Positions 32,023 through 39,972 of a stretch of 55,653 nt of DNA are shown here, in pieces. The translations under genes and the position numbers were made by a program. Position 1 is the first letter of the stretch. The number at the start of each line of letters is the position of its first letter. The stretch is from a virus: the IMG/VR virus record IMGVR_UViG_3300011114_000465, positions 1 to 55,653 of that record. One strand, given 5' to 3'. The notes beneath the pieces are model-generated. The model was not told the origin of the DNA, did not search any database, and worked only from the letters and a program-made list of their open reading frames with translations.

Positions 32023-34322
32023 CACGACCCTCAGTATTACCAGTGCAGCTGGAGACCATACCGGCTGAGATGCGTGCTCTTGACAGGTGGGTGATGTGGC
32101 AGCTGGTGCAGCGCAAAGGTCGATGGACCAAGATGCCCAAGACCATCAACGGTGCAGCAGCAAGCAGCACCAACGCTGCCACCTGGTCGACGTTTGACGA
32201 GGTGTGCGACACGCTCCTCATGGGCGACGGCTTTGACGGTATCGGCCTTGTGCTCGGTGACGACGTGCATGGCATCGACCTTGACGACTGTCGAGACCCA
32301 GTGACGGGTGACTTGACTGACCTGGCCAACGAGGTGCTTGGCCAAGTGCAAGGTTACGCAGAGGTGTCGCCAAGCGGCACGGGCATCAAGGTGTTTGCGA
32401 AGACCAACCTGGACAGCAGTCGTACCAAGAAGGAAGTTGGTGTTGAGCTGTACAAGGACGGGCGCTACTTCACAGTCACCGGCCACCGGCTTAACGGGCA
32501 TGACCATGTGGTCGATGACGTGCAGGACCTGGCCTGGTTGGTTGAGAAGGTTTGGTCCGAAGAGCTGAACCCGGTCGATGACGTTGACGCTGACGAACGA
32601 GCCTTGGCCAACTACAAGCCAGTGCTCGAAGACTGGGACTTAGATCGTGTGATGACGAACGTGCTCCCACACCTGGACCCTGACTGCGGTTACGAAGAGT
32701 GGCTGAAGATCGGCGCTGCTTTGCACCACCAGGGCGCGGGTTCGGAGGAATGGCTAGAAGCCTGGGACAGCTGGTCGAGTGTGTCAGGCAAGTGGGTTGA
32801 GGGTGTGTGCGCTTCTAAGTGGGACTCGTTCAGTGAGCAGCGCAACGTGGGCCGTGGTGCCGTGACATTGGCTTCACTGCTGAAGGCCACGAAGGATAAG
32901 AGGGAAGCGGCGAAGAGGTCCGAACGTGACCAGGCAATGGTCGACCTGTTGGCCCAGATCGATGACGCGACAGACCCGCGCGACCTGCAAGAGAAGATCG
33001 CTGCCAAGGTCGCACACAACGGTGACCTGTCTGACGTTGAGCGTGCACAGATCGCGTCTGCGATCCAGCTGCGTGCCAAGTCGCTGGGCACGAAGCTGGA
33101 GATCGGCACTGTGCGTGGTTGGCTGCGGCCCCGGGTGCGTGCATCGTTCCCACACCTGAACGACGACGGCCACCCGCTGTGCACGCTGGAGAATTTCCAG
33201 ATACTGATCGACCGGCTTGGCTTGACGATCCGGTACAACGTGATCAGCAAGGCGGTGGAGGTGTTGATACCCGAGTCGACATTCAGCCGTGACAACAAGG
33301 ACAACGTGTCAATCGGTTACGTGCTCAGCGAATGCGAGAAGGTGCGCATGCCGACTAAGTTCGTGCAGCAGTTCCTTCTCATGCTTGGTGACGCGAACCT
33401 GTACAACCCCGTTCAGACTTGGGTCGAGTCGCGTGCATGGGACGGGGTGAGCCGGTTGGAAGAGTTCTATGCGACCGTGGACACGGGCGGTCAGATGGAC
33501 CAGGGGTTAAAACATTTGCTGATGCGCAAGTGGTTGATCCAGGCAATAGGCGCAGCCTTCGAGCCCGACGGCATAGCGGCCCAGGGCATACTGACATTCA
33601 CCGGCAAACAAAACATTGGCAAGACAACCTGGTTCAAGCGACTTGCACCTGAAGAGATGAACCTGATCTACACCGGCCACACCTTGGACGTGAGGTCAAA
33701 GGACAGCCAGCTGATCGCCTTGAAGTATTGGATCGTTGAGCTGGGCGAGATTGATGCGACGTTCAGGAAGAGCGACGTGTCGGCGTTGAAGTCATGGACA
33801 ACCCAAGCGGTCGACAACATTCGCAGGCCATACGCGATGACCGAGTCGACCTACGGTCGGCGCACGGTCTTCGGCGCATCGGTCAATGATGAGATGTTCC
33901 TGGCCGATCCGACCGGGAACAGGCGGTTTTGGACGATACCTGCCGAGGCTTTGTTTTTAGAACATAAGATTGACATGCAACAGTTGTGGGCAGAAGTGCT
34001 TGAGCTGTGGAAAGCGGGCGAGCGTTGGTACTTGACGATGGCCGAGACCGGTCGGTTGAATGACCACAATGATGACTACACAGTGGCCGATCCGATTGAT
34101 GAGCGGATAGGTGCGGCGTGGGCCTGGAGTGACAGTGTGGTTGATTGGGATTGGGCCACCGCGACCGATGTGCTGATGCGCGTGGGGATCAAAGACCCTG
34201 GTAAGCAGCAGACGATTACGGCAGCTCGCGTACTCAAGCGTTTGAACGGAGGGCAAAGGAAAAAGTCGAACGGCAAGGTGCTTTTCGCGATTCCGGGTGC
34301 GGCAAATGACTTTTTGTCGTGA
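32019..34322 (+). CDS. primase-helicase (prim-pol/PriCT/VirE type)
   Basis: A 767-aa multidomain replication protein. The N-terminal part (about 1-190) looks like an archaeo-eukaryotic primase-type domain with GIDLDDCRD (about 85-93), SPSGTGIKVF and YFTVTGHRL. Residues about 205-275 match PriCT_2 (VLPHLDPDCGYEEWLKIGAA, then WDSFSEQR). The C-terminal VirE/VapE-type P-loop domain has GKQNIGKTTW (about 527-536), the segment KYWIVELGEIDATFRKSDVS and FGASVNDEMFLADPTGNRRF. It should prime and unwind at the origin; it lies immediately beside the iteron-like cluster at 34322. Start ATG overlaps the previous gene (ATGA). Confidence 0.9.
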   Translation: MTRPSVLPVQLETIPAEMRALDRWVMWQLVQRKGRWTKMPKTINGAAASSTNAATWSTFDEVCDTLLMGDGFDGIGLVLGDDVHGIDLDDCRDPVTGDLTDLANEVLGQVQGYAEVSPSGTGIKVFAKTNLDSSRTKKEVGVELYKDGRYFTVTGHRLNGHDHVVDDVQDLAWLVEKVWSEELNPVDDVDADERALANYKPVLEDWDLDRVMTNVLPHLDPDCGYEEWLKIGAALHHQGAGSEEWLEAWDSWSSVSGKWVEGVCASKWDSFSEQRNVGRGAVTLASLLKATKDKREAAKRSERDQAMVDLLAQIDDATDPRDLQEKIAAKVAHNGDLSDVERAQIASAIQLRAKSLGTKLEIGTVRGWLRPRVRASFPHLNDDGHPLCTLENFQILIDRLGLTIRYNVISKAVEVLIPESTFSRDNKDNVSIGYVLSECEKVRMPTKFVQQFLLMLGDANLYNPVQTWVESRAWDGVSRLEEFYATVDTGGQMDQGLKHLLMRKWLIQAIGAAFEPDGIAAQGILTFTGKQNIGKTTWFKRLAPEEMNLIYTGHTLDVRSKDSQLIALKYWIVELGEIDATFRKSDVSALKSWTTQAVDNIRRPYAMTESTYGRRTVFGASVNDEMFLADPTGNRRFWTIPAEALFLEHKIDMQQLWAEVLELWKAGERWYLTMAETGRLNDHNDDYTVADPIDERIGAAWAWSDSVVDWDWATATDVLMRVGIKDPGKQQTITAARVLKRLNGGQRKKSNGKVLFAIPGAANDFLS

Positions 34323-34528
34323 AAGGGTATTAGACGTGATTACATTACCCTGTCCTAATACCCTGACTCAAGTCCTTGATTCTTCTACTCTTTTTACCTT
34401 AAAGGGTAATAGGGTAATTGAATTGTTAGTATAAAAGGGGAGGAGAATATTTTTTATGATTGAAAAAATATCCCCCAATAAGGATATAGGGTTTTTGACC
34501 CCTAATACCCTATGCCCTAATGCCCTGG
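34322..34528. repeat. iteron-like cluster, candidate replication origin
   Basis: Multiple copies, in both orientations, of a TAATACCCT/TTACCCT-type word: 34322-34332, 34344-34352, 34355-34366, 34401-34410, 34411-34419, 34486-34492 and a run of three at 34501-34527 (CTAATACCC, TATGCCC, TAATGCCC). The stretch includes AT-rich DNA (34376-34480) and spans the only gap in this operon (34323-34455) plus the start of the VRR-NUC gene. This fits an initiator-binding and melting region; it could also be a regulator site array. Confidence 0.5.
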
Positions 34529-34788
34529 AACGGGATGTCGAAAGGCACCTGGTGAAGAGGGCCAAGGAGGCCGGAGGTATGGCACCTAAGTGGGTTTCAC
34601 CTGGCCACAGTGGGGTCCCGGATAGGATTGTTTTTCTGCCAGGCGGGCGGATTATTTTTGTGGAAGTCAAAGCCCCGGGCAAAAAGCTGAGGCCGCTTCA
34701 GGTCCACGTCAAAGGTCAGCTGGAAGCGTTGGGCGTGGATTTCAGGGTCGTCGATTCAAAGGAGAGCGTTAATGCTTTATTCTGCTAG
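34456..34788 (+). CDS. VRR-NUC domain nuclease
   Basis: A 110-aa protein consisting of a single VRR-NUC (PD-(D/E)xK) domain, with a strong GGGGAGGAG site before ATG. Visible residues are VPDRIVF (Asp56), GGRIIFVEVKAPGKK (Glu70, Lys72) and RPLQ (Gln82). Phage VRR-NUC proteins of this length accompany SNF2 helicases and are thought to cut branched DNA, like Holliday-junction resolvases. The 5' end of the gene contains part of the iteron-like cluster. The stop lies inside the next gene (17-base overlap). Confidence 0.9.
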   Translation: MIEKISPNKDIGFLTPNTLCPNALERDVERHLVKRAKEAGGMAPKWVSPGHSGVPDRIVFLPGGRIIFVEVKAPGKKLRPLQVHVKGQLEALGVDFRVVDSKESVNALFC

Positions 34789-36100
34789 GCCAGCTCAGGC
34801 CGTCACCCAGGCACGGATGCTGGAAAACCCTTACCAGTTGGTTGCCTTGAGGATGGGTGGGGGTAAGACCGTGGCAACCCTGACCGCGATCAACGATTTG
34901 ATGTTCGACCGGTTTGAGTTGAGCAAGACCCTGGTCGTGGCACCCAAGCGAGTGGCCGAGATGGTTTGGCACAGGGAGGCTGCCAAGTGGGACCACCTGG
35001 CCAAGCTGCGTGTGGCCAAAGTCCTGGGGACCAAGGACCAAAGGATGCGTGGGTTGGTGCAAGACGCGGATGTGTACGTGATCAACCGGGAGAATTTCGT
35101 TTGGCTGGTCAAGCTGGTGGCCGAGAGCAAGCAGCCCTGGCCGTTTGAATGCGTGGTGATCGATGAGAACATCGGTTTCAAGGACCGGGGCAGCAAAAGC
35201 TGGAAAGCCCTGAAAAGCGTCAGGAAGGCCATACGCAGGCTTTACATCCTGACCGGTACCCCAGACCCTAACGGGGATTTACTGGACCTCTGGCCGCAGA
35301 TTAGCGTGCTGGATGGGGGTAAACGATTGGGCAAGGGGATCACGAAGTACAAGGACAGGTGGTATTTGCCGGACAAGAGGAACGGCACGACGATCTACAG
35401 CTGGAAGCTGAAGCCTGGGGCCAGGGCTGAGATACAGGACCTGGTCAGGGATGTGATGGTGAGCATTGACAGCGACACACAGCTGCCGGCCCGGGTCGAC
35501 AACGTAGTGCCGATACCGTTTAACCGCAAGAGGTATGACGAGATGGAGGCAACCCAGATCAGCGGAGCGGTGGTTGCGGTCAACCCGGCGGTGCTGGCGG
35601 GCAAGCTGGCGCAGATGGCCAACGGCGCTGTGTATGACGACCAGAAGGTGGTGCACCCAATACACGACGGGAAGCTGGAAGCGTTGGCCGAGATAGTGGA
35701 ACAGGGAGAGCCGGTCCTGTGTTTCATTTCGTATGTACACGACTGGGACCGGATCAAAGAGAAGTTTCCCCAGGCAGTCAAGTTCACCGGCGAAGATGTC
35801 CTGGACGATTGGCAGGCGGGGAATATCAAGTTGATGGTGATGCACCCAGCAAGCGGCGGGCATGGCGTGGACGGGCTACAGGTGGGCGGCAATGTGGCTG
35901 TCTGGTATGGCCTGCCATTCAGCTTGGACCTGTACGAACAGGCGAACGCCAGGCTTCAACGACCAGGGCAAAAGCACCAGGTAACGGTGCACCACCTGGT
36001 TGCGATCAACACGATTGATGAGAGGATCATGCAGGTTCTTGAGAACAAGGGCGACATGCAGCAGGCTTTGATGGATGCAGTAAAGGAGATTCGATCATGA
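34772..36100 (+). CDS. SNF2/DEAD-like helicase
   Basis: A 442-aa protein, the compact form of SNF2-type ATPase found in phages. Walker A is LRMGGGKTV (about 26-34), the DExx box is VVIDENIGFKD (about 128-138), motif III is LTGTPDPNGDLLDLWP (about 162-177) and the second RecA domain ends with YEQANARLQRPGQKHQVTVH. The box reads DEN where DES is common in close relatives. Together with the VRR-NUC nuclease it belongs to the polymerase/DUF2815/DUF2800 cassette known from many phages and should act in replication-fork or recombination remodelling. Confidence 0.9.
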   Translation: MLYSARPAQAVTQARMLENPYQLVALRMGGGKTVATLTAINDLMFDRFELSKTLVVAPKRVAEMVWHREAAKWDHLAKLRVAKVLGTKDQRMRGLVQDADVYVINRENFVWLVKLVAESKQPWPFECVVIDENIGFKDRGSKSWKALKSVRKAIRRLYILTGTPDPNGDLLDLWPQISVLDGGKRLGKGITKYKDRWYLPDKRNGTTIYSWKLKPGARAEIQDLVRDVMVSIDSDTQLPARVDNVVPIPFNRKRYDEMEATQISGAVVAVNPAVLAGKLAQMANGAVYDDQKVVHPIHDGKLEALAEIVEQGEPVLCFISYVHDWDRIKEKFPQAVKFTGEDVLDDWQAGNIKLMVMHPASGGHGVDGLQVGGNVAVWYGLPFSLDLYEQANARLQRPGQKHQVTVHHLVAINTIDERIMQVLENKGDMQQALMDAVKEIRS

Positions 36101-36558
36101 CAAGCAAAGAAAAAATAACGAGTGCGCAAACGAGCAAGAACTTGGGTGAGACACCGTCTTATGACCTGGGTGACATTGACATCATCAGGGCATGCGGGAT
36201 GGCGGGACAGAGCAACCCGTTGGGGCTGTCGATTTGGAGGTGGCGATATGCCGGTGACACGCGCGAGGTGTTTAAGGTCGCGGAGGGTTTGATTGCAAGG
36301 GGGTATGAAACCAGGGTGGTGTATGTGGTGCTGGATCACCTGGCCAACGATGTTTGCAAGGTATGCAAGGGCCGTGGGTATGGAACGATAGAAGGAGCCC
36401 CGGTATTGAACGGTGAGGTTTGCGTCGACTGCCGGGGCACCGGTCGACGACCTTTGATTGGTGAAGAAGAACAGGCCCTGATCGAAGTGATCATGAGCCT
36501 GGAGAGGGAGATCGCGGGCAGCATCATGCGCCGACTGGCGCAGGACCTTGATCTCTGA
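36097..36558 (+). CDS. zinc-finger protein, possible Q-like antiterminator
   Basis: A 153-aa protein overlapping the helicase stop (ATGA). It has a DnaJ-type zinc knuckle, CKVCKGRGYG (Cys87, Cys90) and CVDCRGTGRR (Cys109, Cys112), between helical regions; the N-terminal part (IIRACGMAGQSNPLGLSIWR) and the knuckle resemble phage antitermination Q family proteins. It is the last rightward early gene, the usual place for Q. The three late promoters, each followed by a terminator, would be its natural targets. DnaJ-like knuckles occur in other small phage proteins too, so the Q assignment is tentative. Confidence 0.55.
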   Translation: MTSKEKITSAQTSKNLGETPSYDLGDIDIIRACGMAGQSNPLGLSIWRWRYAGDTREVFKVAEGLIARGYETRVVYVVLDHLANDVCKVCKGRGYGTIEGAPVLNGEVCVDCRGTGRRPLIGEEEQALIEVIMSLEREIAGSIMRRLAQDLDL

Positions 36559-36943
36559 TGACCTGGTTGCAGTGAGGGCAGATGTCTCTGCCTTCACGCC
36601 TCTTGATCGCACGGTGAACAGCTGACTCGTGCACGCCGACTTGTTTGGCAGCAGCGTACACGGTCATGCCTTCATCGAGAACCAAGGCCAGGGCCTGCAT
36701 GGTTTTGGACAAAGGCTGTGCCGCATTTCGTGGATCGTCTCCGCGCTTGGACCAGATAGCGAAGGCAGCGTCTGGCCAAGCATCGGGTTTGCCGGTGAAG
36801 GCAGAGCACGAAGGCTGGCCAGCGTTGCCCCAGGCTACCAGGTAACGCAGGTCGTCCCGATCGGCCATGACGCGCAGCTTGTGGCGCACGTTGTCAGACC
36901 ACGGGATGTCGTAGATGAACTTGTCAAAGTCGAGGAGGTTCAT
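36524..36943 (-). CDS. HTH protein with C-terminal zinc knuckle
   Basis: A 139-aa protein from ATG 36943 (ATGA overlap upstream); the longer frame is a shadow. The N-terminal part is unfamiliar (LLDFDKFIYDIPWSDNVRHK). Residues about 85-120 form a resolvase-type HTH (LVLDEGMTVYAAAKQVGVHE, then AVHRAIKRR), followed by CPHC, likely a zinc site. It is probably a transcription regulator of this operon or of the neighbouring early operon. Its 3' end overlaps the convergent Q-like gene by 35 bases. Confidence 0.65.
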   Translation of the reverse strand: MNLLDFDKFIYDIPWSDNVRHKLRVMADRDDLRYLVAWGNAGQPSCSAFTGKPDAWPDAAFAIWSKRGDDPRNAAQPLSKTMQALALVLDEGMTVYAAAKQVGVHESAVHRAIKRREGRDICPHCNQVIRDQGPAPVGA

Positions 36944-37137
36944 GTCAAGCCCTCCAAGATTGCAACAGCGATAGCACGCATCTGGTGCCGGGGCAGTGTG
37001 ACCGAGTAGGCCAACTGCCTGGCGTTGGGGTCCTTGGCTGCAAGCCACTGGGACTCGATCTTCAGGTGGTACTGGTCGAAAGTCTGGGTCGGTGTGACCG
37101 CGACGTGCAGTTTGTAGTCGTCGGAGACATCGATCAT
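36940..37137 (-). CDS. hypothetical protein
   Basis: A 65-aa protein coupled on both sides by ATGA. It contains YKLHVAVTPTQTFDQYHLKI and ends with LPRHQMRAIAVAILEGL. The family is not recognised; it looks like a small alpha/beta protein. Confidence 0.55.
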   Translation of the reverse strand: MIDVSDDYKLHVAVTPTQTFDQYHLKIESQWLAAKDPNARQLAYSVTLPRHQMRAIAVAILEGLT

Positions 37138-37379
37138 GTCGTCACCTCCGGGCATCTTTCAAACAAGGCGACCAGCTTAGGGTCATCGATCTGGGTCCAG
37201 CCGTCTGGCCGATACCAAACTCCGTCCAGCTCGTGTGCGACCTGGCGACCGTAGTCGATTGGCCATCGAGAGGATTCGAGGATGCCCTCGCGGGGCATGT
37301 GTTGTGGTTGCACCGAATACACGGCACGGTTGCCGCTGGGCAGCGTGACGAGCATGTTGGTGTTCGAGAGATTAGGCAT
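37134..37379 (-). CDS. hypothetical protein
   Basis: An 81-aa protein whose start overlaps the upstream stop (TAATG). It has a beta-rich beginning (MLVTLPSGNRAVYSVQPQ) and Trp-containing loops (WPIDYGRQVAHELDGVWYRP). No family is recognised. It is translationally linked to the HD hydrolase upstream. Confidence 0.55.
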   Translation of the reverse strand: MPNLSNTNMLVTLPSGNRAVYSVQPQHMPREGILESSRWPIDYGRQVAHELDGVWYRPDGWTQIDDPKLVALFERCPEVTT

Positions 37380-37909
37380 TAGAGCTCCTTCATTTTGGCT
37401 ACGGTTTCAGTTAAAGCGGATGCCATGGGCGCACCCCTGGCAGCGATGATGCTGGCCAATTCGGTGTAGTACCACAAGACGTCTTCCTTGGGTGCCTTGA
37501 ATTTTGCAAACACTGTGGGACCGTCGGAGACGATCGCCCTGGCGTTGTGCAATTTGTCAGACCCGGCAATCAGAAGAGCGTCGTTGCTTGCCTTGGCTAA
37601 GTGAGCCAGGTACTCGATTCTTTTTTCTTTCCAAGTGCCTTTGCCGAGGTGGCTGACGGCCATCACCAGGTCAGCGACATAGGGGCCAAACTCTTCTCTG
37701 ATCGGGACGATGTACGCCCGACCAGCGTCTTCGACCACGTCGTGGAGAACGGCTGCAATGGCAACGTCCTCACTGCCACCGTACTCCATGGCCATGGCCG
37801 AGACAGCGAGCGGGTGAGATATGTAGGGCACGGTCGTGCCGGTTCTGAATACGCCGTAGTGGGCGGCAACGGCCATAGCCACGGCTTTGGCATAACGGGC
37901 TCTGCTCAT
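37379..37909 (-). CDS. HD-domain hydrolase, Mesh1/SpoT-hydrolase-like
   Basis: A 176-aa single-domain protein from ATG 37909, with GGAG upstream and an ATGA overlap with a tiny gene. It carries the RelA/SpoT hydrolase pattern: VPYISHPLAVSAM (His32), AVLHDVVEDAG (His56, Asp57, Glu60, Asp61), EEFGPYVADLVMAVSHL and AGSDKLHNAR (Asp118). Enzymes of this shape (small alarmone hydrolases, Mesh1) remove pyrophosphate from (p)ppGpp or act on related nucleotides. A phage copy could lower the stringent response during infection. The full metal-binding set is present. Substrate specificity cannot be read from sequence. Confidence 0.8.
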   Translation of the reverse strand: MSRARYAKAVAMAVAAHYGVFRTGTTVPYISHPLAVSAMAMEYGGSEDVAIAAVLHDVVEDAGRAYIVPIREEFGPYVADLVMAVSHLGKGTWKEKRIEYLAHLAKASNDALLIAGSDKLHNARAIVSDGPTVFAKFKAPKEDVLWYYTELASIIAARGAPMASALTETVAKMKEL

Positions 37910-37995
37910 AGTGGTCTCCAGATAAAAATGTCCATCAACAAAGCGGCCATGGCCGCGATGTATACGAAGGTGAGTGCAATGGCTTCGCGGTTCAT
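37906..37995 (-). CDS. 29-aa membrane peptide
   Basis: A tiny frame joined by ATGA overlaps to both neighbours (start 37995, stop overlapping 37909). The product is one hydrophobic helix with a short basic end (ALTFVYIAAMAALLMDIFIW). Exact coupling on both sides argues for translation. The membrane location and function are inferred. Confidence 0.5.
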   Translation of the reverse strand: MNREAIALTFVYIAAMAALLMDIFIWRPL

Positions 37996-38327
37996 TCGAT
38001 CCCCTGTTCTTTGGCAGCAGCCAAAATGATTTCGTCCAACTTGGCTTCGATTGCATCAGCGGTTGACTTGCTGATCATGTCGTAGCGCCCGTAGTTCTGC
38101 TTGATTTCCCTTGATACGCCAGGGATGCGAAACACGGTGCTGAATTCACGGGCCATATTGCAAAGCCCGTTGTTGTACAAGTCGTAGTAGCAGTTCGATG
38201 CCTTACGAAACTTCTCAAGGTGCTTGTTGACAGTATTTCCTTTTGGCACGGGGCCAAAGAATGGCAACAAGTCTTTGAGGCTATCTGCCTTGGCCTGGTA
38301 TTGGCCTTTGCTTTCCCAATATGTCAT
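37992..38327 (-). CDS. hypothetical protein
   Basis: A 111-aa protein from ATG 38327, with AGGAGGACTGAC upstream, which decides the start. The sequence is mostly helical and basic, with NTVNKHLEKFRKASNCYYDL and STADAIEAKLDEIILAAAKE. No family is recognised. It follows the DUF932 gene in the same operon after a short gap with a hairpin. Confidence 0.6.
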   Translation of the reverse strand: MTYWESKGQYQAKADSLKDLLPFFGPVPKGNTVNKHLEKFRKASNCYYDLYNNGLCNMAREFSTVFRIPGVSREIKQNYGRYDMISKSTADAIEAKLDEIILAAAKEQGIE

Positions 38328-38381
38328 GTCAGTCCTCCTGATCCCTGGCAACCGGCCAGATCGGTGTGCAAGCGCACTGGT

Positions 38382-38405
38382 CAGGGCACCCGGGTGGATG
38401 CCCTG
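38382..38405 (-). other. hairpin in the leader of the 38327 gene
   Basis: CAGGGCA (38382-38388) pairs with TGCCCTG (38399-38405) around a 10-base loop in the 89-bp gap between two minus-strand genes. No T run follows, so it is more likely a leader or processing structure than a terminator. Confidence 0.5.
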
Positions 38406-38416
38406 CACCGCTGTGC

Positions 38417-39373
38417 TTACGCGGTTAACAAGTCCAAAGCGCGGGACTTGAGGTCAGCGCCTGCACCCCACTGGGATGCAACGAAGCGGTTCTCATCGCT
38501 ACGAGCGCGGACGTGGTGGTCAGCGTATTCAGTGACCGCGTTGAGGAAGCCCCAACGTGTACCGAAGACACCGTCCATGGTGGAGCCCATGCCGCCGCCG
38601 TTGAAAAGGTCGAGGACCTTCTTAAAGCCAGCAGACTCGCGAGCCTTTTCACCACCACCGAAGAGCGCAACAGCCATGTCACCGGCCTCCTCTTCGTGCA
38701 TGTCGACGTTGGCCAGGCTTGTCACTGTGTGACGGAAGGCATCCCATGCAGCAGTGTTCAGGCCCATGAATTCTTTGATCGATTCGGGGTTGAACACAGA
38801 GCGGTGAGTTACCTTGAAAGACGCGGGAGCGTCGGTCATGGCCATCTGCAAAGTGTTCTTGCAGACGGTACGCACAGTGGTACGACGTACCTCAGTGGAC
38901 AACGAACCGTCAGCCGATGTGCTGATCAGGATGTAGCCACCGATCTTGTCGGCCAGTGAAGCGGGAGAGGCTTCGCCGATCTTGGCCGTAGCCCAGAAGC
39001 GTTTGCCACCGTAGATCGTGCCAGCAGCTGACAACTCCAGGCCACCGGCCTTGGCGATGTCGCGGAAGAACTCGATCACTTCACCAGGCTGCACGACCTG
39101 GTACTTGCGGGACACGACACCCAAGGGTGCTTTCGTGTCGGAGCGGAACAGAACGTGCTGGTCCGGCAATTCCACCTGGCCACCGTTGTATTCGGTGTTG
39201 AAGCGGACGATGCCACGCTTGATCTTCCAGTCCATGCCAGCGGCCTCGCGCCAAGCATCGAGGCTGGTGCCGTCGGCGAGTGCTTGGCCAAGGCCGTGCC
39301 AGGGTGTTCCGTCCGAAGCCAAGTAGGCAAATTCGACACGGCCATTAGCGCGGGTTGTGAGTTCGTGAGACAT
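38417..39373 (-). CDS. DUF932 (TIGR03299-type) phage/plasmid protein
   Basis: A 318-aa protein matching the DUF932 family: HELTTRANGRVEFAYLASDG, then TPWHGLG, LGVVSRKYQVVQPGEVIEFF and VRTVCKNTLQMA. DUF932 proteins are abundant in phages and plasmids, usually near single-strand annealing or replication genes, and have been linked to recombination without a settled biochemistry. It has an AAAGGAAA ribosome site and the first copy of the repeated leader element 23 bases upstream, ending in U6, so its expression is probably controlled by that leader. Confidence 0.85.
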   Translation of the reverse strand: MSHELTTRANGRVEFAYLASDGTPWHGLGQALADGTSLDAWREAAGMDWKIKRGIVRFNTEYNGGQVELPDQHVLFRSDTKAPLGVVSRKYQVVQPGEVIEFFRDIAKAGGLELSAAGTIYGGKRFWATAKIGEASPASLADKIGGYILISTSADGSLSTEVRRTTVRTVCKNTLQMAMTDAPASFKVTHRSVFNPESIKEFMGLNTAAWDAFRHTVTSLANVDMHEEEAGDMAVALFGGGEKARESAGFKKVLDLFNGGGMGSTMDGVFGTRWGFLNAVTEYADHHVRARSDENRFVASQWGAGADLKSRALDLLTA

Positions 39374-39395
39374 GATTCATTTCCTTTACAAAAAA

Positions 39396-39467
39396 CCAAG
39401 CAGTTGCGGTCGCCTGGATACACCGCCAATACCCGGCACGCCGGGCATTGCAAGGGCTATGCGCCCT
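39396..39467 (-). ncRNA. repeated leader RNA element, copy 1 (upstream of DUF932 gene)
   Basis: Read on the minus strand: H0 AGGGC/GCCCT (39453-39467); H1, ten pairs with loop CGTG (39427-39450); linker GCGGTGTAT; H2 CCAGGC/GCTTGG with a 10-base loop (39396-39417), followed by T6. It overlaps the end of the upstream gene at 39457. The hairpin plus T6 could terminate transcription just before the SD of the DUF932 gene. Confidence 0.65.
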
Positions 39468-39759
39468 CCATTTCAAAAAGCCAGTCCCCACCCATAGCAG
39501 CTTCGACAAAGCTGATGCTGCCCTTGGTGCCTTCTTTCACGTCGTCCCTTGAGGGGATCACGTTGCCGTAGTAGTCACGGGCAGCAGCTGGTCCGAGCAA
39601 GCAACGGCCAGAGCTGATGGCGTCCATCATCACCCGGCCATAGCTGCCTTGCAGCGACCAGGCACCGGAGTTGATGGCGCGTTGCACGGCCAGGTAAAAG
39701 TCGAGTTCGGTGACTTCGTCATCCGACTCAATCGCGGCGATGTCGTTGAGTGTCAGCAT
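39457..39759 (-). CDS. hypothetical acidic protein
   Basis: A 100-aa protein with ESDDEVTELDFYLAVQRAIN near the N-terminus and a middle of GRVMMDAISSGRCLLGPAAA. No family is recognised. The acidic, compact character resembles small phage inhibitor proteins, but nothing more can be said. It overlaps the upstream gene by seven bases and its 3' end overlaps leader element copy 1. Confidence 0.55.
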   Translation of the reverse strand: MLTLNDIAAIESDDEVTELDFYLAVQRAINSGAWSLQGSYGRVMMDAISSGRCLLGPAAARDYYGNVIPSRDDVKEGTKGSISFVEAAMGGDWLFEMEGA

Positions 39760-39971
39760 TCCAATTCCCCTTTCATGGCCCGGAAGATCAGGGCCTTACC
39801 TTTGTTGAGAGATTGCCGAGCGCCTTCGATGTCACCGAAGGCCATCTGTTCTTGGGCGTCGGACATCAAGCCCGCGACGACCATGTTGACGCCAGCAACC
39901 TGGTACGTGATCGAGTCGACCACGCTGGCGATGAATTCATCGATGTCGCAACCGTACATTTGGTCAACCAT
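39753..39971 (-). CDS. hypothetical protein
   Basis: A 72-aa protein from ATG 39971 (TTTGGAGAACTGAC upstream); the open frame further up is not used. It is helical (MYGCDIDEFIASVVDSITYQ, then DIEGARQSLNKGKALIFRAM), with a tetratricopeptide-like feel in the second half. No family is recognised. Confidence 0.55.
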   Translation of the reverse strand: MVDQMYGCDIDEFIASVVDSITYQVAGVNMVVAGLMSDAQEQMAFGDIEGARQSLNKGKALIFRAMKGELEC

Positions 39972-39972
39972 G

